A DNA stretch of 64,000 bases from Prauserella halophila (GCF_024171895.1 NZ_JAMTCQ010000012.1:182283-246282), one strand, 5' to 3'; positions 40,476 to 49,456 are shown, counted from the first letter of the stretch. Notes: generated by a model not told the origin, from the letters alone. A program made the numbers and translations.

Positions 40476-41450
40476 TGTGGCCAGGAGTTTCGAGGGTGTG
40501 GTGCCGAAACGGCGGCGAAACGCGGTGCCGAACTCGCCGAGGTGGAAGAAACCGCAGCGGTAGGCGACATCGGTGACCGACAGCCCGAGTGCTCCCGTGG
40601 TCAGCAGCGCATGTGCGCGTTCCAGCCGCTGCTGGCGGAGCCATTGCAACGGTGAGGAACCGATCTCGCGCCGGAACGCCTGCTGCAGGGTTCGGACACT
40701 CGTGTCGCATGCCTCGGCGACGGCCGTGACGGCCAGTGGTTCGCTCAGCCGCTCGAGCATGAACTCCATCGCCTGGCGTACGCGTGGCGAGTTCGGCCGA
40801 CTCCGAGCGGTGTCGGTCATGCGGGTCCGGTTGTTCGGCTGGGTGACGAGCAGCGTCTCGAGAATCAATTGCTCGAACTGCCACACCAGTTGCGGGTGAT
40901 GGCCGGTGGTCTCGGAGCCGACGAGGCTCAGTGCCGATTCCAGCAGGCCGTCGAGCGTCGCCACGTCCGGAGCGAGCGGGAGGTCGAAGTCGACGGGACC
41001 GATGTCGCCGGTCAACGCCGCCGCGGCGGACTCGACTCGATCGCGGTCGAGCCGGATGACCAGTTGGTCCCAGGTCGGGCCGAAGTCGAACGCGAACTCG
41101 CGGTGGGGGCCGATGATGACGCCGCGGTCGGGCGAAGCGGTGGCGACGTCGTTGCCGTAGCGGAACGTGCCGTGGCCCGACAGGGGAAGCGTGAGCAGAT
41201 AGTCGTCGAGTGCGCCGTCGCCGGAACTGACGGTGACTTCGGTGCCGTAGCGCAGCCGATTGACCGAGGTGTCCTGCAGCCGGACGTGCACCAACCTGGT
41301 GGCGAGGTGCGAGACGCCGCTCTTCACGGTGAGGGAGTGGGGACGCAGCGTGCCGGTGCAGGCGTCGACCGTCTGTCCGGCGTCGTCGGTGTCGTCCAGG
41401 ATGGCGCGGCCGCGATGCTCCGCGAGTTGCGCCAGCGACGGGGCACTCAT
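40467..41450 (-). CDS. AraC-family transcriptional regulator of the aromatic cluster
   Basis: A 327-residue protein: an N-terminal AraC-binding-like domain (about 30-190), then two helix-turn-helix motifs (LAVTAVAEACDTSVRTLQQAF and LSVTDVAYRCGFFHLGEFGTAF, about 235-320) of the AraC/XylS type. XylS-like activators respond to benzoate-type effectors, which fits the BenE permease and the HpaB-type oxygenase downstream on the same strand. ATG 41450. The last codons lie in a 22-bp duplicated segment. Confidence 0.9.
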   Translation of the reverse strand: MSAPSLAQLAEHRGRAILDDTDDAGQTVDACTGTLRPHSLTVKSGVSHLATRLVHVRLQDTSVNRLRYGTEVTVSSGDGALDDYLLTLPLSGHGTFRYGNDVATASPDRGVIIGPHREFAFDFGPTWDQLVIRLDRDRVESAAAALTGDIGPVDFDLPLAPDVATLDGLLESALSLVGSETTGHHPQLVWQFEQLILETLLVTQPNNRTRMTDTARSRPNSPRVRQAMEFMLERLSEPLAVTAVAEACDTSVRTLQQAFRREIGSSPLQWLRQQRLERAHALLTTGALGLSVTDVAYRCGFFHLGEFGTAFRRRFGTTPSKLLATRH

Positions 41451-42240
41451 CTCATCACCTCATGACAGGTGAGCCGTGTGAGCTCGGGTGCTTCCTCGGG
41501 CGGGAAGTTCATCCTGTGCGATGTTGTGCGCTGCGTCAACGGTCAACGGTCAACGGTCAACGGTCAACGGTCAACGACGAAGGACCGCGGGCAGCCGGCC
41601 GTGCGACGACCGACCGGCCGGTCGGGTTCGTGGCAGAAGATGCCGACCCTCAGGCCTACCGGCCAACCAGTCGGTTGGACGTCCCGTGAGTGCGGCGTCG
41701 CGCATGACCACGATGACCGCAGGGCGTGGTGAGCGTCCGGCCACAGTGGACTCTCGTGGTGCCGTGGTCTTCCTCGGTGACCCGCGTGGAGTCCGCCGCG
41801 GTCCGGCTCGCCACGTGCCGGGTCCGGCGCAGGCCACCGGTGGTCGATCGCGGGTTTCGAGGACACGGCATGCGACGCCCCGGTCGGTGCCGACGTCGGT
41901 ACCCGATGCCGATGGCCCGGTGTCCAATGTGGTCTGTGGTGACGCCGGGTCCGCAACTGTGCCGGGCCCGTAATCGTGCCGGTTCGGTGTGGGGTCCGAC
42001 ACATCCTGGAGTGTGGACGGGTCTGTTACGTTCATCGGGCCGTGGTGATCGGGAATCCGGTGGCAAACCGGAGCGGCCCTCGCCACTGTGATCGGGAAGT
42101 GCTGTGCCACTCGACGAGTGGGTCACTGGAACGAATGTTCCGGGAAGGCAGGCGCAGCGCGGCAGGACCCGTCAGCCAGGAGACCGGCCACGGCACCGTA
42201 CGACCCGATTCCACGAGGACCTGGAAGGGTGGGCTGACAC
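41451..42240. other. Long intergenic region with repeats and dyads
   Basis: No convincing gene in 790 bases. Visible items are six heptamer repeats (41535-41576) and two dyads ahead of the uptake operon: CCACTC-N3-GAGTGG (42107-42121) and GGAAC-N4-GTTCC (42128-42141). I see no DtxR/IdeR-type iron box, so iron control of the transporter is not supported by sequence here. Confidence 0.5.
41535..41576. repeat. Heptamer tandem repeat (GTCAACG x6)
   Basis: Six perfect consecutive copies of GTCAACG, about 85 bases upstream of the AraC start on its promoter side. Copy-number slippage could alter the distance of upstream regulatory sites. Confidence 0.9.
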
Positions 42241-43284
42241 TTGTCATTGCCACCGCACCGTGTGCGCACTGCTGTCGCGATACTCGCCGGGTGCGCCCTG
42301 GCACTGGCCGGTTGCGCTCCGCCGGAACCCCGCTCGGCTGCCACGGGCGCCGACACGACCAGCAGGAACAACTGCGGGATCGATGTGTCCGTGGCGGATC
42401 CGCCGGAGCGCGTCTACGCGGCCTATCAGCCTGCGATCGAACTCGCCCACGCACTCGGCATCACCGACCGGCTCGTCGGGACGGCGTTCCTGGACGCGAA
42501 GGTCCTGCCCGAGTACGTGGACCAGCAGGCGGACGTGGATTACGTGCCCAGCCTCCCGAGCAGGGAGGCCCTGTTGCACACCGAGCCGGACTTCGTGCTG
42601 TCCGGATTCAACGGCTTCTTCGCAGAGGAGAGCGCGGACAGCTCGGTCGGCACCCGTGCGAGCCTGCGCGAATTGGGTGTACAGAGCTGGATTCTCTCGC
42701 CGCTCTGCCCGAGCGAGGACGGTCTCACCGACCGGTCGATCGACCCGGCCGAGGTGGAGGTCGAGACCATCTACCGGGACCTGCGTGACCTCGGCGCGCT
42801 GTTCGGTGTCGAAGACACCGCGGCGGAGGTGATCGGCGATCTGAAGGAACGGATCGCCGCGGTCGAGGACAAGGTCGCCGACGCCGACCGGCCGTCGGTC
42901 GCCATCGTCTCGCCCGAGGCGGACGGCAGTTACCGGGTCGCGAGCGGGACCGACTTCGGGTCGCACATCATCGACCGTGCGGGCGGCACGAACGTGTTCG
43001 GCGACCTGGCGGAGAAGCGCAATGTCGAGATCGGCGCCGAGAAACTGGTCGAGCGTGACCCCGACGTCATCCTGACCGACGCGTGCTGCGACGGGCAACT
43101 GACCGAGCAGGACGCGCGATCCGAGGTCGGGGCCATCGAGGGTGATCCGGCGCTGGCAGGCGTGACCGCAGTAGCCGACGACGCCGTGCACCCGTTCCTG
43201 TTCGCCAACCGCTCCGCGGGAATCCGTGCCGCACACAGCATCGAGCTGGTCGCGTCGCTGCTCCACCCCGATCTCGTTGACTAG
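42241..43284 (+). CDS. ABC transporter substrate-binding lipoprotein (FecB/BtuF type)
   Basis: A 347-residue lipoprotein with lipobox ALAGC (Cys25). The clamshell fold of helical-backbone metal/siderophore binders is visible in PPERVYAAYQPAIELAHALGI, then LLHTEPDFVLSGF and SIELVASLLHPDL. The start is TTG 42241; codons upstream offer no better choice. With two FecCD permeases and an ATPase it forms a complete importer. Ligand could be a ferric siderophore, heme, cobalamin or, given resemblance to F420-0-type binders, another cofactor-like compound; this cannot be decided by reading. Confidence 0.85.
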   Translation: MSLPPHRVRTAVAILAGCALALAGCAPPEPRSAATGADTTSRNNCGIDVSVADPPERVYAAYQPAIELAHALGITDRLVGTAFLDAKVLPEYVDQQADVDYVPSLPSREALLHTEPDFVLSGFNGFFAEESADSSVGTRASLRELGVQSWILSPLCPSEDGLTDRSIDPAEVEVETIYRDLRDLGALFGVEDTAAEVIGDLKERIAAVEDKVADADRPSVAIVSPEADGSYRVASGTDFGSHIIDRAGGTNVFGDLAEKRNVEIGAEKLVERDPDVILTDACCDGQLTEQDARSEVGAIEGDPALAGVTAVADDAVHPFLFANRSAGIRAAHSIELVASLLHPDLVD

Positions 43285-43309
43285 CGGCGGCCTCGTTGAC
43301 TAGCGGCGG
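43273..43309. repeat. 18-bp tandem duplication at the gene boundary
   Basis: CTCGTTGACTAGCGGCGG occurs at 43273-43290 and again at 43292-43309. The first copy holds the stop codon of the binding protein; the second holds the TTG used as start of the permease. Confidence 0.9.
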
Positions 43310-44462
43310 CGTGGCCGACGCCGGAACGGCCCGGTCAGCGCGGTCTCGCCCGGGCAGCGGCGGACCGGGCGACGGCGGCCAGGATGACAGCGGCGGAGCG
43401 GACGACGGCGGCGGACCGGGCGATCGGGGAACCGCTCCGTGTTCCGGCCCGGGCTCGCCGAACGGCGGCCGGTCCTCGACCGTGGTGCGGGCGGCCTCGG
43501 CGGTACTGCTTCTCGTGGCGACCTGCGTGCTGTCCCTTGTGGTCGGTACGTATCCCGCTTCGGTCTCGAGCGTGCTGTCCGCGGTCGTATCGCCCGGAAA
43601 CGGCGGCGACGTGGACGCGATCGTGTGGCACGTGCGGATCCCGCGGACACTCACCGGACTGCTGGCGGGCAGTGCGCTGGGCGTCGCCGGTGCACTCATG
43701 CAAGGCCTCACCCGTAATCCGTTGGCAGGTCCGGGAATTCTGGGCATCAACTCCGGAGCATCGTTCGCCGTCGTGGTGGCGATCGGTCTCGGTGTGACCG
43801 CCGTGAACGGCTACCTGTGGTTCGCGTTCGCCGGTGCCGGGGTGGCCGCGGTGGTGGTCTACACCCTCGGCTCGCTCGGCGGAGGCGGTGCGACGCCGGT
43901 GAAACTGGCACTGGCAGGGGCGGCGCTGACCGCCATGGTCGGGTCGATGACCACGATCGTCACCCTGCTCGACGCGGCCACGCTCGACGAGTACCGATTC
44001 TGGGCGATCGGCTCGCTCACCCGTGCCGGGAGCGACGCGCTGGCCACGGTCGGCCCGTTCCTCGCGGCCGGTTCCCTCCTGGCGGTGGCGGTCGGCGGCA
44101 GTCTCAACCTGCTCGCGCTGGGGGAGGACATGGCGCGCAGCCTGGGGGCGCGGCTGGTGGTCGTCCGGGTGCTGTCGGCCGTCGCGGTCCTGCTGCTCGC
44201 CGGGGCGGCGACCGTGATCGCAGGCCCGGTCGGATTCGTCGGTCTGGCCGTCCCGCACATCGCACGAGCTCTGACCGGACCCGACTACCGGTGGATCATG
44301 CCGTACTGCGTAGTGCTGGGACCGATCCTGCTGCTGCTCGCCGATGTGGTCGGCCGGATGCTGGTGCAACCGGAGCAGCTGCAGGTGGGCATCGTGACCG
44401 GGCTCGCGGGTGCACCGTTCTTCCTCTACCTGGTACGCCGTCGGAAGGTGGCACAGCTGTGA
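43296..44462 (+). CDS. FecCD-family ABC transporter permease, subunit 1
   Basis: A 388-residue permease. About 60 hydrophilic Gly/Asp-rich residues precede the membrane core, which has roughly nine to ten helices and the family motifs RIPRTLTGLLAGSALGVAGALMQG, NPLAGPGILGINSGA and GPVGFVGLAVPHIARAL (the ATPase-coupling region). TTG 43296 opens the frame inside an 18-bp duplication, so GTG 43311 is a reasonable alternative start. It pairs with the second permease gene, which overlaps it by four bases. Confidence 0.88.
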   Translation: MTSGGVADAGTARSARSRPGSGGPGDGGQDDSGGADDGGGPGDRGTAPCSGPGSPNGGRSSTVVRAASAVLLLVATCVLSLVVGTYPASVSSVLSAVVSPGNGGDVDAIVWHVRIPRTLTGLLAGSALGVAGALMQGLTRNPLAGPGILGINSGASFAVVVAIGLGVTAVNGYLWFAFAGAGVAAVVVYTLGSLGGGGATPVKLALAGAALTAMVGSMTTIVTLLDAATLDEYRFWAIGSLTRAGSDALATVGPFLAAGSLLAVAVGGSLNLLALGEDMARSLGARLVVVRVLSAVAVLLLAGAATVIAGPVGFVGLAVPHIARALTGPDYRWIMPYCVVLGPILLLLADVVGRMLVQPEQLQVGIVTGLAGAPFFLYLVRRRKVAQL

Positions 44463-45514
44463 CGGCCACCCGGCGAGACACGTTCCACGTGCGCATCGCC
44501 CGCCACGGCCTCGTGTTCCGGTTCAGCCGGCGCTCGACGGTGCTGACGTCGGTGCTCTGGCTGTGTGCCGGGGGAGTCCTGGCGCTGTCCCTCGGTCTCG
44601 GGGAGTTCGACCTGCGGTTGGCCGACACCCTGCGGGTGCTCGGAGGTGGCGGCACCCTCATCGAGTACGACGTCGTCGTCCGGGACCGGCTGCCGCGCGC
44701 GGTGACCGCACTCGGGGTCGGCGCCGCGTTCGGCGTCTCCGGGGCGATTCTGCAGCGGATCGCAGCGAACCCACTGGTCAGTCCGGACGTCATCGGAGTG
44801 AACGCCGGTGCGTCCTTCGGCGCCCTGTTCGTGATCACCGTCCTGGGCGGTGCGGGAGCGAGCCTCGTGCTGGGCGCGCTGGCCGGAGCATTGCTGACCG
44901 GAGCGGCGATCGTCCTCATCGCACTCAACCACGGGCTCAGCGGCTACCGGCTCGTGCTGGTGGGCATCGGGATCGCGGCCATGCTCTCCTCGGGGACGTC
45001 CTATCTGCTGATCCAGGCCGACTACCGCCAGGTGCTGAACGCGGCGTCCTGGCTGACCGGAAGTCTGGCCAACCGCGGGACCCTGCACGTCGCGGTCATC
45101 GCCGGCACGCTAGCGGTCGTCGTGCCGGTGCTGCTGGTGCTCGGCCGTCACCTCCGGGTGCTCGAACTGGGCGACGATCTGTCCCGCGCCCTGTCGGGAG
45201 GGACGCGGAGGATCAGACTGAGCCTGATCACCACTGCCGTCGTCCTCGCCGCGATGGCCACCGCGGCAGCCGGGCCGATCGGATTCGTCGCGCTCGTCGC
45301 ACCACAGATCACGCGCAGGTTGCTGCCGGGACGGCCGGTCCCGCTCGGGACGGCCGCAGCGACGGGCGCACTGCTCGTGATCGGCTCGGACCTCGCGGCC
45401 CGGCTCCTGTTCGCGCCCACCGAACTTCCCGTCGGCGCCGTGACCGGAGTCATCGGCGCACCGGTTCTGCTCTACCTCCTCGCCCGTGCCAACCGGATCG
45501 GACACACCGGATGA
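44459..45514 (+). CDS. FecCD-family ABC transporter permease, subunit 2
   Basis: A 351-residue permease with the same motifs as its partner: RDRLPRAVTALGVGAAFGVSG, NPLVSPDVIGVNAGASFGA and GPIGFVALVAPQITRRLL near the C-terminal coupling loop. GTG 44459 overlaps the preceding stop (GTGA). It forms a heterodimeric channel with subunit 1 for import of a chelated metal or cofactor. Confidence 0.9.
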   Translation: MTATRRDTFHVRIARHGLVFRFSRRSTVLTSVLWLCAGGVLALSLGLGEFDLRLADTLRVLGGGGTLIEYDVVVRDRLPRAVTALGVGAAFGVSGAILQRIAANPLVSPDVIGVNAGASFGALFVITVLGGAGASLVLGALAGALLTGAAIVLIALNHGLSGYRLVLVGIGIAAMLSSGTSYLLIQADYRQVLNAASWLTGSLANRGTLHVAVIAGTLAVVVPVLLVLGRHLRVLELGDDLSRALSGGTRRIRLSLITTAVVLAAMATAAAGPIGFVALVAPQITRRLLPGRPVPLGTAAATGALLVIGSDLAARLLFAPTELPVGAVTGVIGAPVLLYLLARANRIGHTG

Positions 45515-46374
45515 ACCCTGATTCGACCCCGGCCACCACGCTGTCGGCCACCACGCTGTCGGCCGGCACGCTGTCGGCCAGTGCGACGGCCACCACGCTG
45601 TCGACCAGCGATCTCACCCTCGCCTACGGGGACCGTCACGTCGTCCGCGACGTGTCCGTCGCCGTGCCGCCCGGCCGGATCACGGTGATCGTCGGCGCCA
45701 ACGGCAGCGGCAAATCCACCCTGCTGCGAGGGCTCGCACGGTTGATGGCCCCACGCCGCGGTTCCGTCCTGCTCGACGGCCGCGACATGGCGCGGCTGGG
45801 AGCCCGAACCCTGGCCCAGCGCCTCGGGCTGTTGCCGCAGCAGCCGCTCGCCCCGGACGGCATCACGGTGTCGGACCTCGTCGGCCGCGGGCGACATCCG
45901 CACCAGCGCTGGTTCCGTCAGCACACCGAGGCCGACAGCGCCGCGATCGCAGCCGCGATGGAGGCCACCGGCATCACTGACCTCGCCGAGCGGCCGGTCG
46001 ACGAACTCTCCGGTGGCCAGCGGCAACGGGCGTGGCTCGCGCTCGCTCTCGCCCAGGAGCCCGACGTCATGCTCCTCGACGAACCCACCACCTACCTCGA
46101 CCTGGCCCACCAGGTCGATCTGCTCGAGCTGCTCACCCACCTCAACGCCACGCTCGGCCGCACCACGGTCCTCGTACTGCACGATCTGAACCTCGCCAGC
46201 CGCTACGCCCACCACCTCGTCGCCGTCAAGGACGGCCGCATCGCCGCCGAAGGACCCCCTGCCGACGTCCTCACGCCGGACACCATCGAATCCGTCTTCT
46301 CGCTGAGCTGTGCCGTCATCAACGACCCGCTCACCGGAACGCCGATAGCCCTGCCCCGGCCGCAACCCCGTTGA
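45511..46374 (+). CDS. FepC-like ABC transporter ATPase
   Basis: A 287-residue ATP-binding subunit: Walker A GANGSGKST (62-70), Q-loop near LLPQQ, signature LSGGQ (166-170), Walker B VMLLDEPT (Asp190, Glu191) and the switch His in VLHDLNLA. The first 30 residues are a repeated Thr-Leu-Ser-Ala sequence (TTLSATTLSAGTLSAS) encoded by a 15-bp-type DNA repeat and are not part of the fold. The ATG overlaps the permease stop. Energises the four-gene importer. Confidence 0.93.
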   Translation: MNPDSTPATTLSATTLSAGTLSASATATTLSTSDLTLAYGDRHVVRDVSVAVPPGRITVIVGANGSGKSTLLRGLARLMAPRRGSVLLDGRDMARLGARTLAQRLGLLPQQPLAPDGITVSDLVGRGRHPHQRWFRQHTEADSAAIAAAMEATGITDLAERPVDELSGGQRQRAWLALALAQEPDVMLLDEPTTYLDLAHQVDLLELLTHLNATLGRTTVLVLHDLNLASRYAHHLVAVKDGRIAAEGPPADVLTPDTIESVFSLSCAVINDPLTGTPIALPRPQPR

Positions 46375-46482
46375 TCTCGGTTTCGACCCCGGTGCCGTGA
46401 CCGCCGCACCGGCGGTTGGGCTACGCTGCGTACCCGAGGTCCCCTGCCGTCGTGACGTTCCCGTGTAGCGAGGTCAGCTCGA

Positions 46483-47331
46483 ATGTCCGCTTCCCGCTCC
46501 GAGTCCGAATCCGCCCAGTCCGGCGTGGTGAGCATCGACACCACGACGCCGAGCATCGCCCGCGCCTACGATTACGCCATCGGCGGGAAGACGAACTACG
46601 AGGTCGACCGTGAGCTGATCCACCGCATGGACGAGGCCGTGCCGGAGGTCCGCCAGATCGCGATCAGCAACCGGATGTTCCTCATCCGGGTCGCGCGCTT
46701 CCTCGCCGCCAAGGTGGGCCTCGACCAGTTCCTCGACTGCGGTTCCGGACTGCCGACCGCGGAGAACACGCACGAGGTCGTGCAGCGGCTCAACGACGAG
46801 GCGCGCGTGGTCTACGTCGACAACGACCCCGTGGTGCTCGCGCACGGCCGCGCGATCCTCGAGGAGAACGCCCACACCCGCTTCGTCGGCGCCGACATCT
46901 TCCGGCCCGAGCAGGTGCTCGACAACGCGACGGTCCGGGAGTTCCTCGACTTCTCCCGGCCGATGGGGTTGTTGCAGGTGGCCACGCTGCACCACCACGA
47001 CGCCGAGTTCGGCCTTCCGCCCGCCGACGTCATGCGCGCCTACATCGACGCGCTGCCGTCGGGTTCCTACGTCGCGTTCACGCACTTTCTCGATCCGGAG
47101 AACGAGCACACCGAGACCGCCATGCGCGTGCAGGAGATCATGCGGGGCGCGGGCGGTACCGGCCGTGGCTACTGGCGGACGCGCGCGGAGATCATGGAGA
47201 TACTCGGGGGTCTCGACCTGATCGAACCGGGCCTGGTCGTCAACGACGACTGGTGGCCCGACGGACCCCGCGTGGACGAGCTGCCGTCCGCGGCCCACTG
47301 CATCGCCGCCGCCGTCGGCCGCAAGCCGTAG
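46483..47331 (+). CDS. DUF574 family SAM-dependent methyltransferase
   Basis: A 282-residue protein of the actinobacterial S-adenosyl-methyltransferase family PF04672. The diagnostic N-terminus is TPSIARAYDYAIGGKTNYEVDR, with the SAM-binding loop FLDCGSGLPTAENTHEV, VVYVDNDPVVLAHGRAIL, and GLLQVATLHHHDAEF. These proteins are abundant in filamentous actinomycetes; targets are mostly unknown. Stands alone after the importer operon. Confidence 0.9.
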   Translation: MSASRSESESAQSGVVSIDTTTPSIARAYDYAIGGKTNYEVDRELIHRMDEAVPEVRQIAISNRMFLIRVARFLAAKVGLDQFLDCGSGLPTAENTHEVVQRLNDEARVVYVDNDPVVLAHGRAILEENAHTRFVGADIFRPEQVLDNATVREFLDFSRPMGLLQVATLHHHDAEFGLPPADVMRAYIDALPSGSYVAFTHFLDPENEHTETAMRVQEIMRGAGGTGRGYWRTRAEIMEILGGLDLIEPGLVVNDDWWPDGPRVDELPSAAHCIAAAVGRKP

Positions 47332-47449
47332 CGGTGTGATTCGCGCCGCGCGGCAGGCGCGGGAGCGGAAGCCGTTCCCGGCGGATTCGTGCTGACGTGA
47401 CTGCAAAACCCGCGTGCGAGGCGGGGCCGGCCCGTGACAGGCTGCGGCC

Positions 47450-48616
47450 ATGACGTCCGCGTTGACCAGCATTCCCATCACTGGCGAACTCGTCGCCGGA
47501 GCCCTCGAACTCGAACGCACCGACCGCGGCGTGCTGGCGCATCGACTGCCCGCGTGGGCGCGTGCGCAGTGCTTCGACGGCCGGGGCGAGGGTGCCCAGC
47601 TGGCTCAGGCGGAGACGCAGCCCGCCGGGGTACGCCTCGCGCTGCGGACCTCCGCGAGTTCGATCGAGCTCGACGTCGTCCGCACGCGGAAGGTGTACCG
47701 CGGGGTGCCGCCCCGGCCCGACGGTGTCTACGACCTGCTCGTCGACGGCACGCTCGCCGCGCAGGCCACCGCGACCGGCGGCGACGTCGTTCATGTCGAC
47801 ATGACGACCGGCGAATCGCACGTCGAACAGGGCCCCGTCGGCACCCTCGCGTTCACCGGTCTGCCCGAGGGCGCGAAGGACGTCGAGATCTGGCTGCCCC
47901 ACAACGAACGGGCCGAGCTCGCCGACCTGCGTGCCGACGCACCCGTCGAGCCGGCGCGCCGCACCGGCCGCCGCGTGTGGCTGCACCACGGCAGTTCGAT
48001 CAGCCAGGGATCCAACGCCGCGAGCGGCGCCGGCACCTGGACCGCGCTCGCCGCCGCGTCCGGCGACGTCGACCTGGTCAACCTCGGCTACAGCGGCGCC
48101 ATGATGCTCGACCCGTTCGTCGCCCGCACCATCCGTGACCTGCCGGCGGACGTGCTCAGCCTCGAGATCGGCATCAATCTCGTCAATGCCGACGCCATGC
48201 GCACCCGCGCGTTCACCCCGGCCGTGCACGGTTTCCTCGACACGATCCGCGACGGCCACCCCGACACCCCGCTGTTCGTGGTCTCGCCGCTGTACTGCCC
48301 GATCCACGAGGACACCCCGGGCCCGGGAACGTTCGACGTCGACGCGCTCCGCGAGGGGCGGATCCGCTTCGCCGCCACGGGAGACCCGGCCGACGCCGCG
48401 GCGGGCAAGCTGACGCTGACGGCCATCCGTGAGGCACTGCAACGGATCGTCGAGCACCGCGCCGGCACCGACCCGAATCTGTTCATTGTGGACGGTCGGG
48501 ATCTGTACGGTCTCGGCGATCACGACGAACTGCCGCTTGCCGACGCGCTGCACCCCGACGGCGAGGCGCATCGCCGCATCGGGCAGCGGTTCGCGAAACG
48601 CGTCTTCACGACGTGA
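47450..48616 (+). CDS. SGNH/GDSL hydrolase with N-terminal beta-sandwich domain
   Basis: A 388-residue protein. Residues about 1-165 resemble the N-terminal jelly-roll of carbohydrate esterase family 2 or related SGNH proteins. The hydrolase domain follows, with Ser in HHGSSISQG, Gly in NLGYSGA, and the Asp-His pair in LADALHPDGEAH. No signal peptide is seen, so it is likely cytoplasmic. It may deacylate a sugar or small ester. ATG 47450. Confidence 0.85.
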   Translation: MTSALTSIPITGELVAGALELERTDRGVLAHRLPAWARAQCFDGRGEGAQLAQAETQPAGVRLALRTSASSIELDVVRTRKVYRGVPPRPDGVYDLLVDGTLAAQATATGGDVVHVDMTTGESHVEQGPVGTLAFTGLPEGAKDVEIWLPHNERAELADLRADAPVEPARRTGRRVWLHHGSSISQGSNAASGAGTWTALAAASGDVDLVNLGYSGAMMLDPFVARTIRDLPADVLSLEIGINLVNADAMRTRAFTPAVHGFLDTIRDGHPDTPLFVVSPLYCPIHEDTPGPGTFDVDALREGRIRFAATGDPADAAAGKLTLTAIREALQRIVEHRAGTDPNLFIVDGRDLYGLGDHDELPLADALHPDGEAHRRIGQRFAKRVFTT

Positions 48617-48635
48617 TCCGGGCGCTGCCCGGCGC

Positions 48636-49124
48636 TCACAGCTCGATGTACATGATGTGCAGGCCCACGCGGCCCTGCACCGGGTGATCGAACGCGCCGG
48701 GAACCGTGCCGATGATGCGGAAACCGAGCCGTTCGTACAGCTTCACCGCCGACGTGTTCGTCTCGATGACGGCGTTGAACTGCATGCCCGCGTAACCGTC
48801 GGCGCGGGCCCGGTCCAGCGCGTAGCGCACCAGCGCCTCGCCGACGCCCTTGCCGCGCGCGGCGCTCGAGACCATGAAGCTCGCGTTCGCGACGTGGCTT
48901 CCGCGTGCGGGGCGGACCGGACTCATGTGTGCGGTACCCAGAATGCCGCCACCGCCGGTGTCGTCGACCGCCACGACGGTGTGCTGGCCCGCCACCCAGA
49001 ACTCGTACGCCTGCTCGGGTGTCAGGTCCGGCTCGACGGCGTAGGTGTCCTCTGCCTTGATGACCTCCTGGACGATCGGCCACACGGCGTCCCAGTCGGC
49101 ATCGGTGAATTCGCGAATCTGCAC
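48636..49124 (-). CDS. GNAT family N-acetyltransferase
   Basis: A 162-residue acyltransferase beginning VQIREFTDADWDAVW. Acetyl-CoA binding is indicated by SSAARGKGVGEALVRYAL (the Q/RxxGxG/A loop) and the C-terminal NTSAVKLYERLGF. Typical GNAT length. GTG 49124 is preferred because members start at this point; GTG 49133 is possible. Substrate unknown. It converges with the SGNH hydrolase gene with 19 bases between them. Confidence 0.9.
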   Translation of the reverse strand: MQIREFTDADWDAVWPIVQEVIKAEDTYAVEPDLTPEQAYEFWVAGQHTVVAVDDTGGGGILGTAHMSPVRPARGSHVANASFMVSSAARGKGVGEALVRYALDRARADGYAGMQFNAVIETNTSAVKLYERLGFRIIGTVPGAFDHPVQGRVGLHIMYIEL

Positions 49125-49234
49125 GCATCTCACGGTACCCAGGCGGTGCGGGCCCGCGCCGACGTCGCCGGTGCGGGCCCTGCCGCGGTGAGCGGGTTCA
49201 CCTCACCCGGAACCCGCCGTCCCGCCGGGCCGGG

Positions 49235-49456
49235 TTGCCGGTGATCGGACGACGCATGTTGTTCCTGCGCCGATTCGCGCACCGCTGCGCCCGGTGGACG
49301 GCCGCCATCGTCGAGGAGTGCCATCGGCCGGCCGAGGTGCCGGGAACGGGCGTGCGGTTCGTGCCGGGGCGGTTGTTGCACTGCGCCGAACGTCCCGTGC
49401 CCGAACGTCCCGTGTCCTGGCGTTGTGCCGACGAGGTCGCCGCCCTGGCGGGGTGA
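49235..49456 (+). CDS. Possible small hypothetical protein
   Basis: A 73-residue frame, basic, with a central ARWTAAIVEECHRPAEVPG stretch. Start could be TTG 49235 or ATG 49256. No family recognised and coding is doubtful; the 380-base gap it occupies has no other candidate. Confidence 0.3.
   Translation: MPVIGRRMLFLRRFAHRCARWTAAIVEECHRPAEVPGTGVRFVPGRLLHCAERPVPERPVSWRCADEVAALAG

Noticed and set aside
41571-42110. 180-codon minus-strand frame in the gap before the importer
   Set aside because: Composition is Pro/Arg/Thr-rich without motifs, no ribosome-binding site, and it reads through the heptamer repeat; not supported as a gene.
42107-42141. Dyads before the importer as IdeR/DtxR iron boxes
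   Set aside because: The sequences CCACTC-N3-GAGTGG and GGAAC-N4-GTTCC do not resemble the TTAGG-type iron box.
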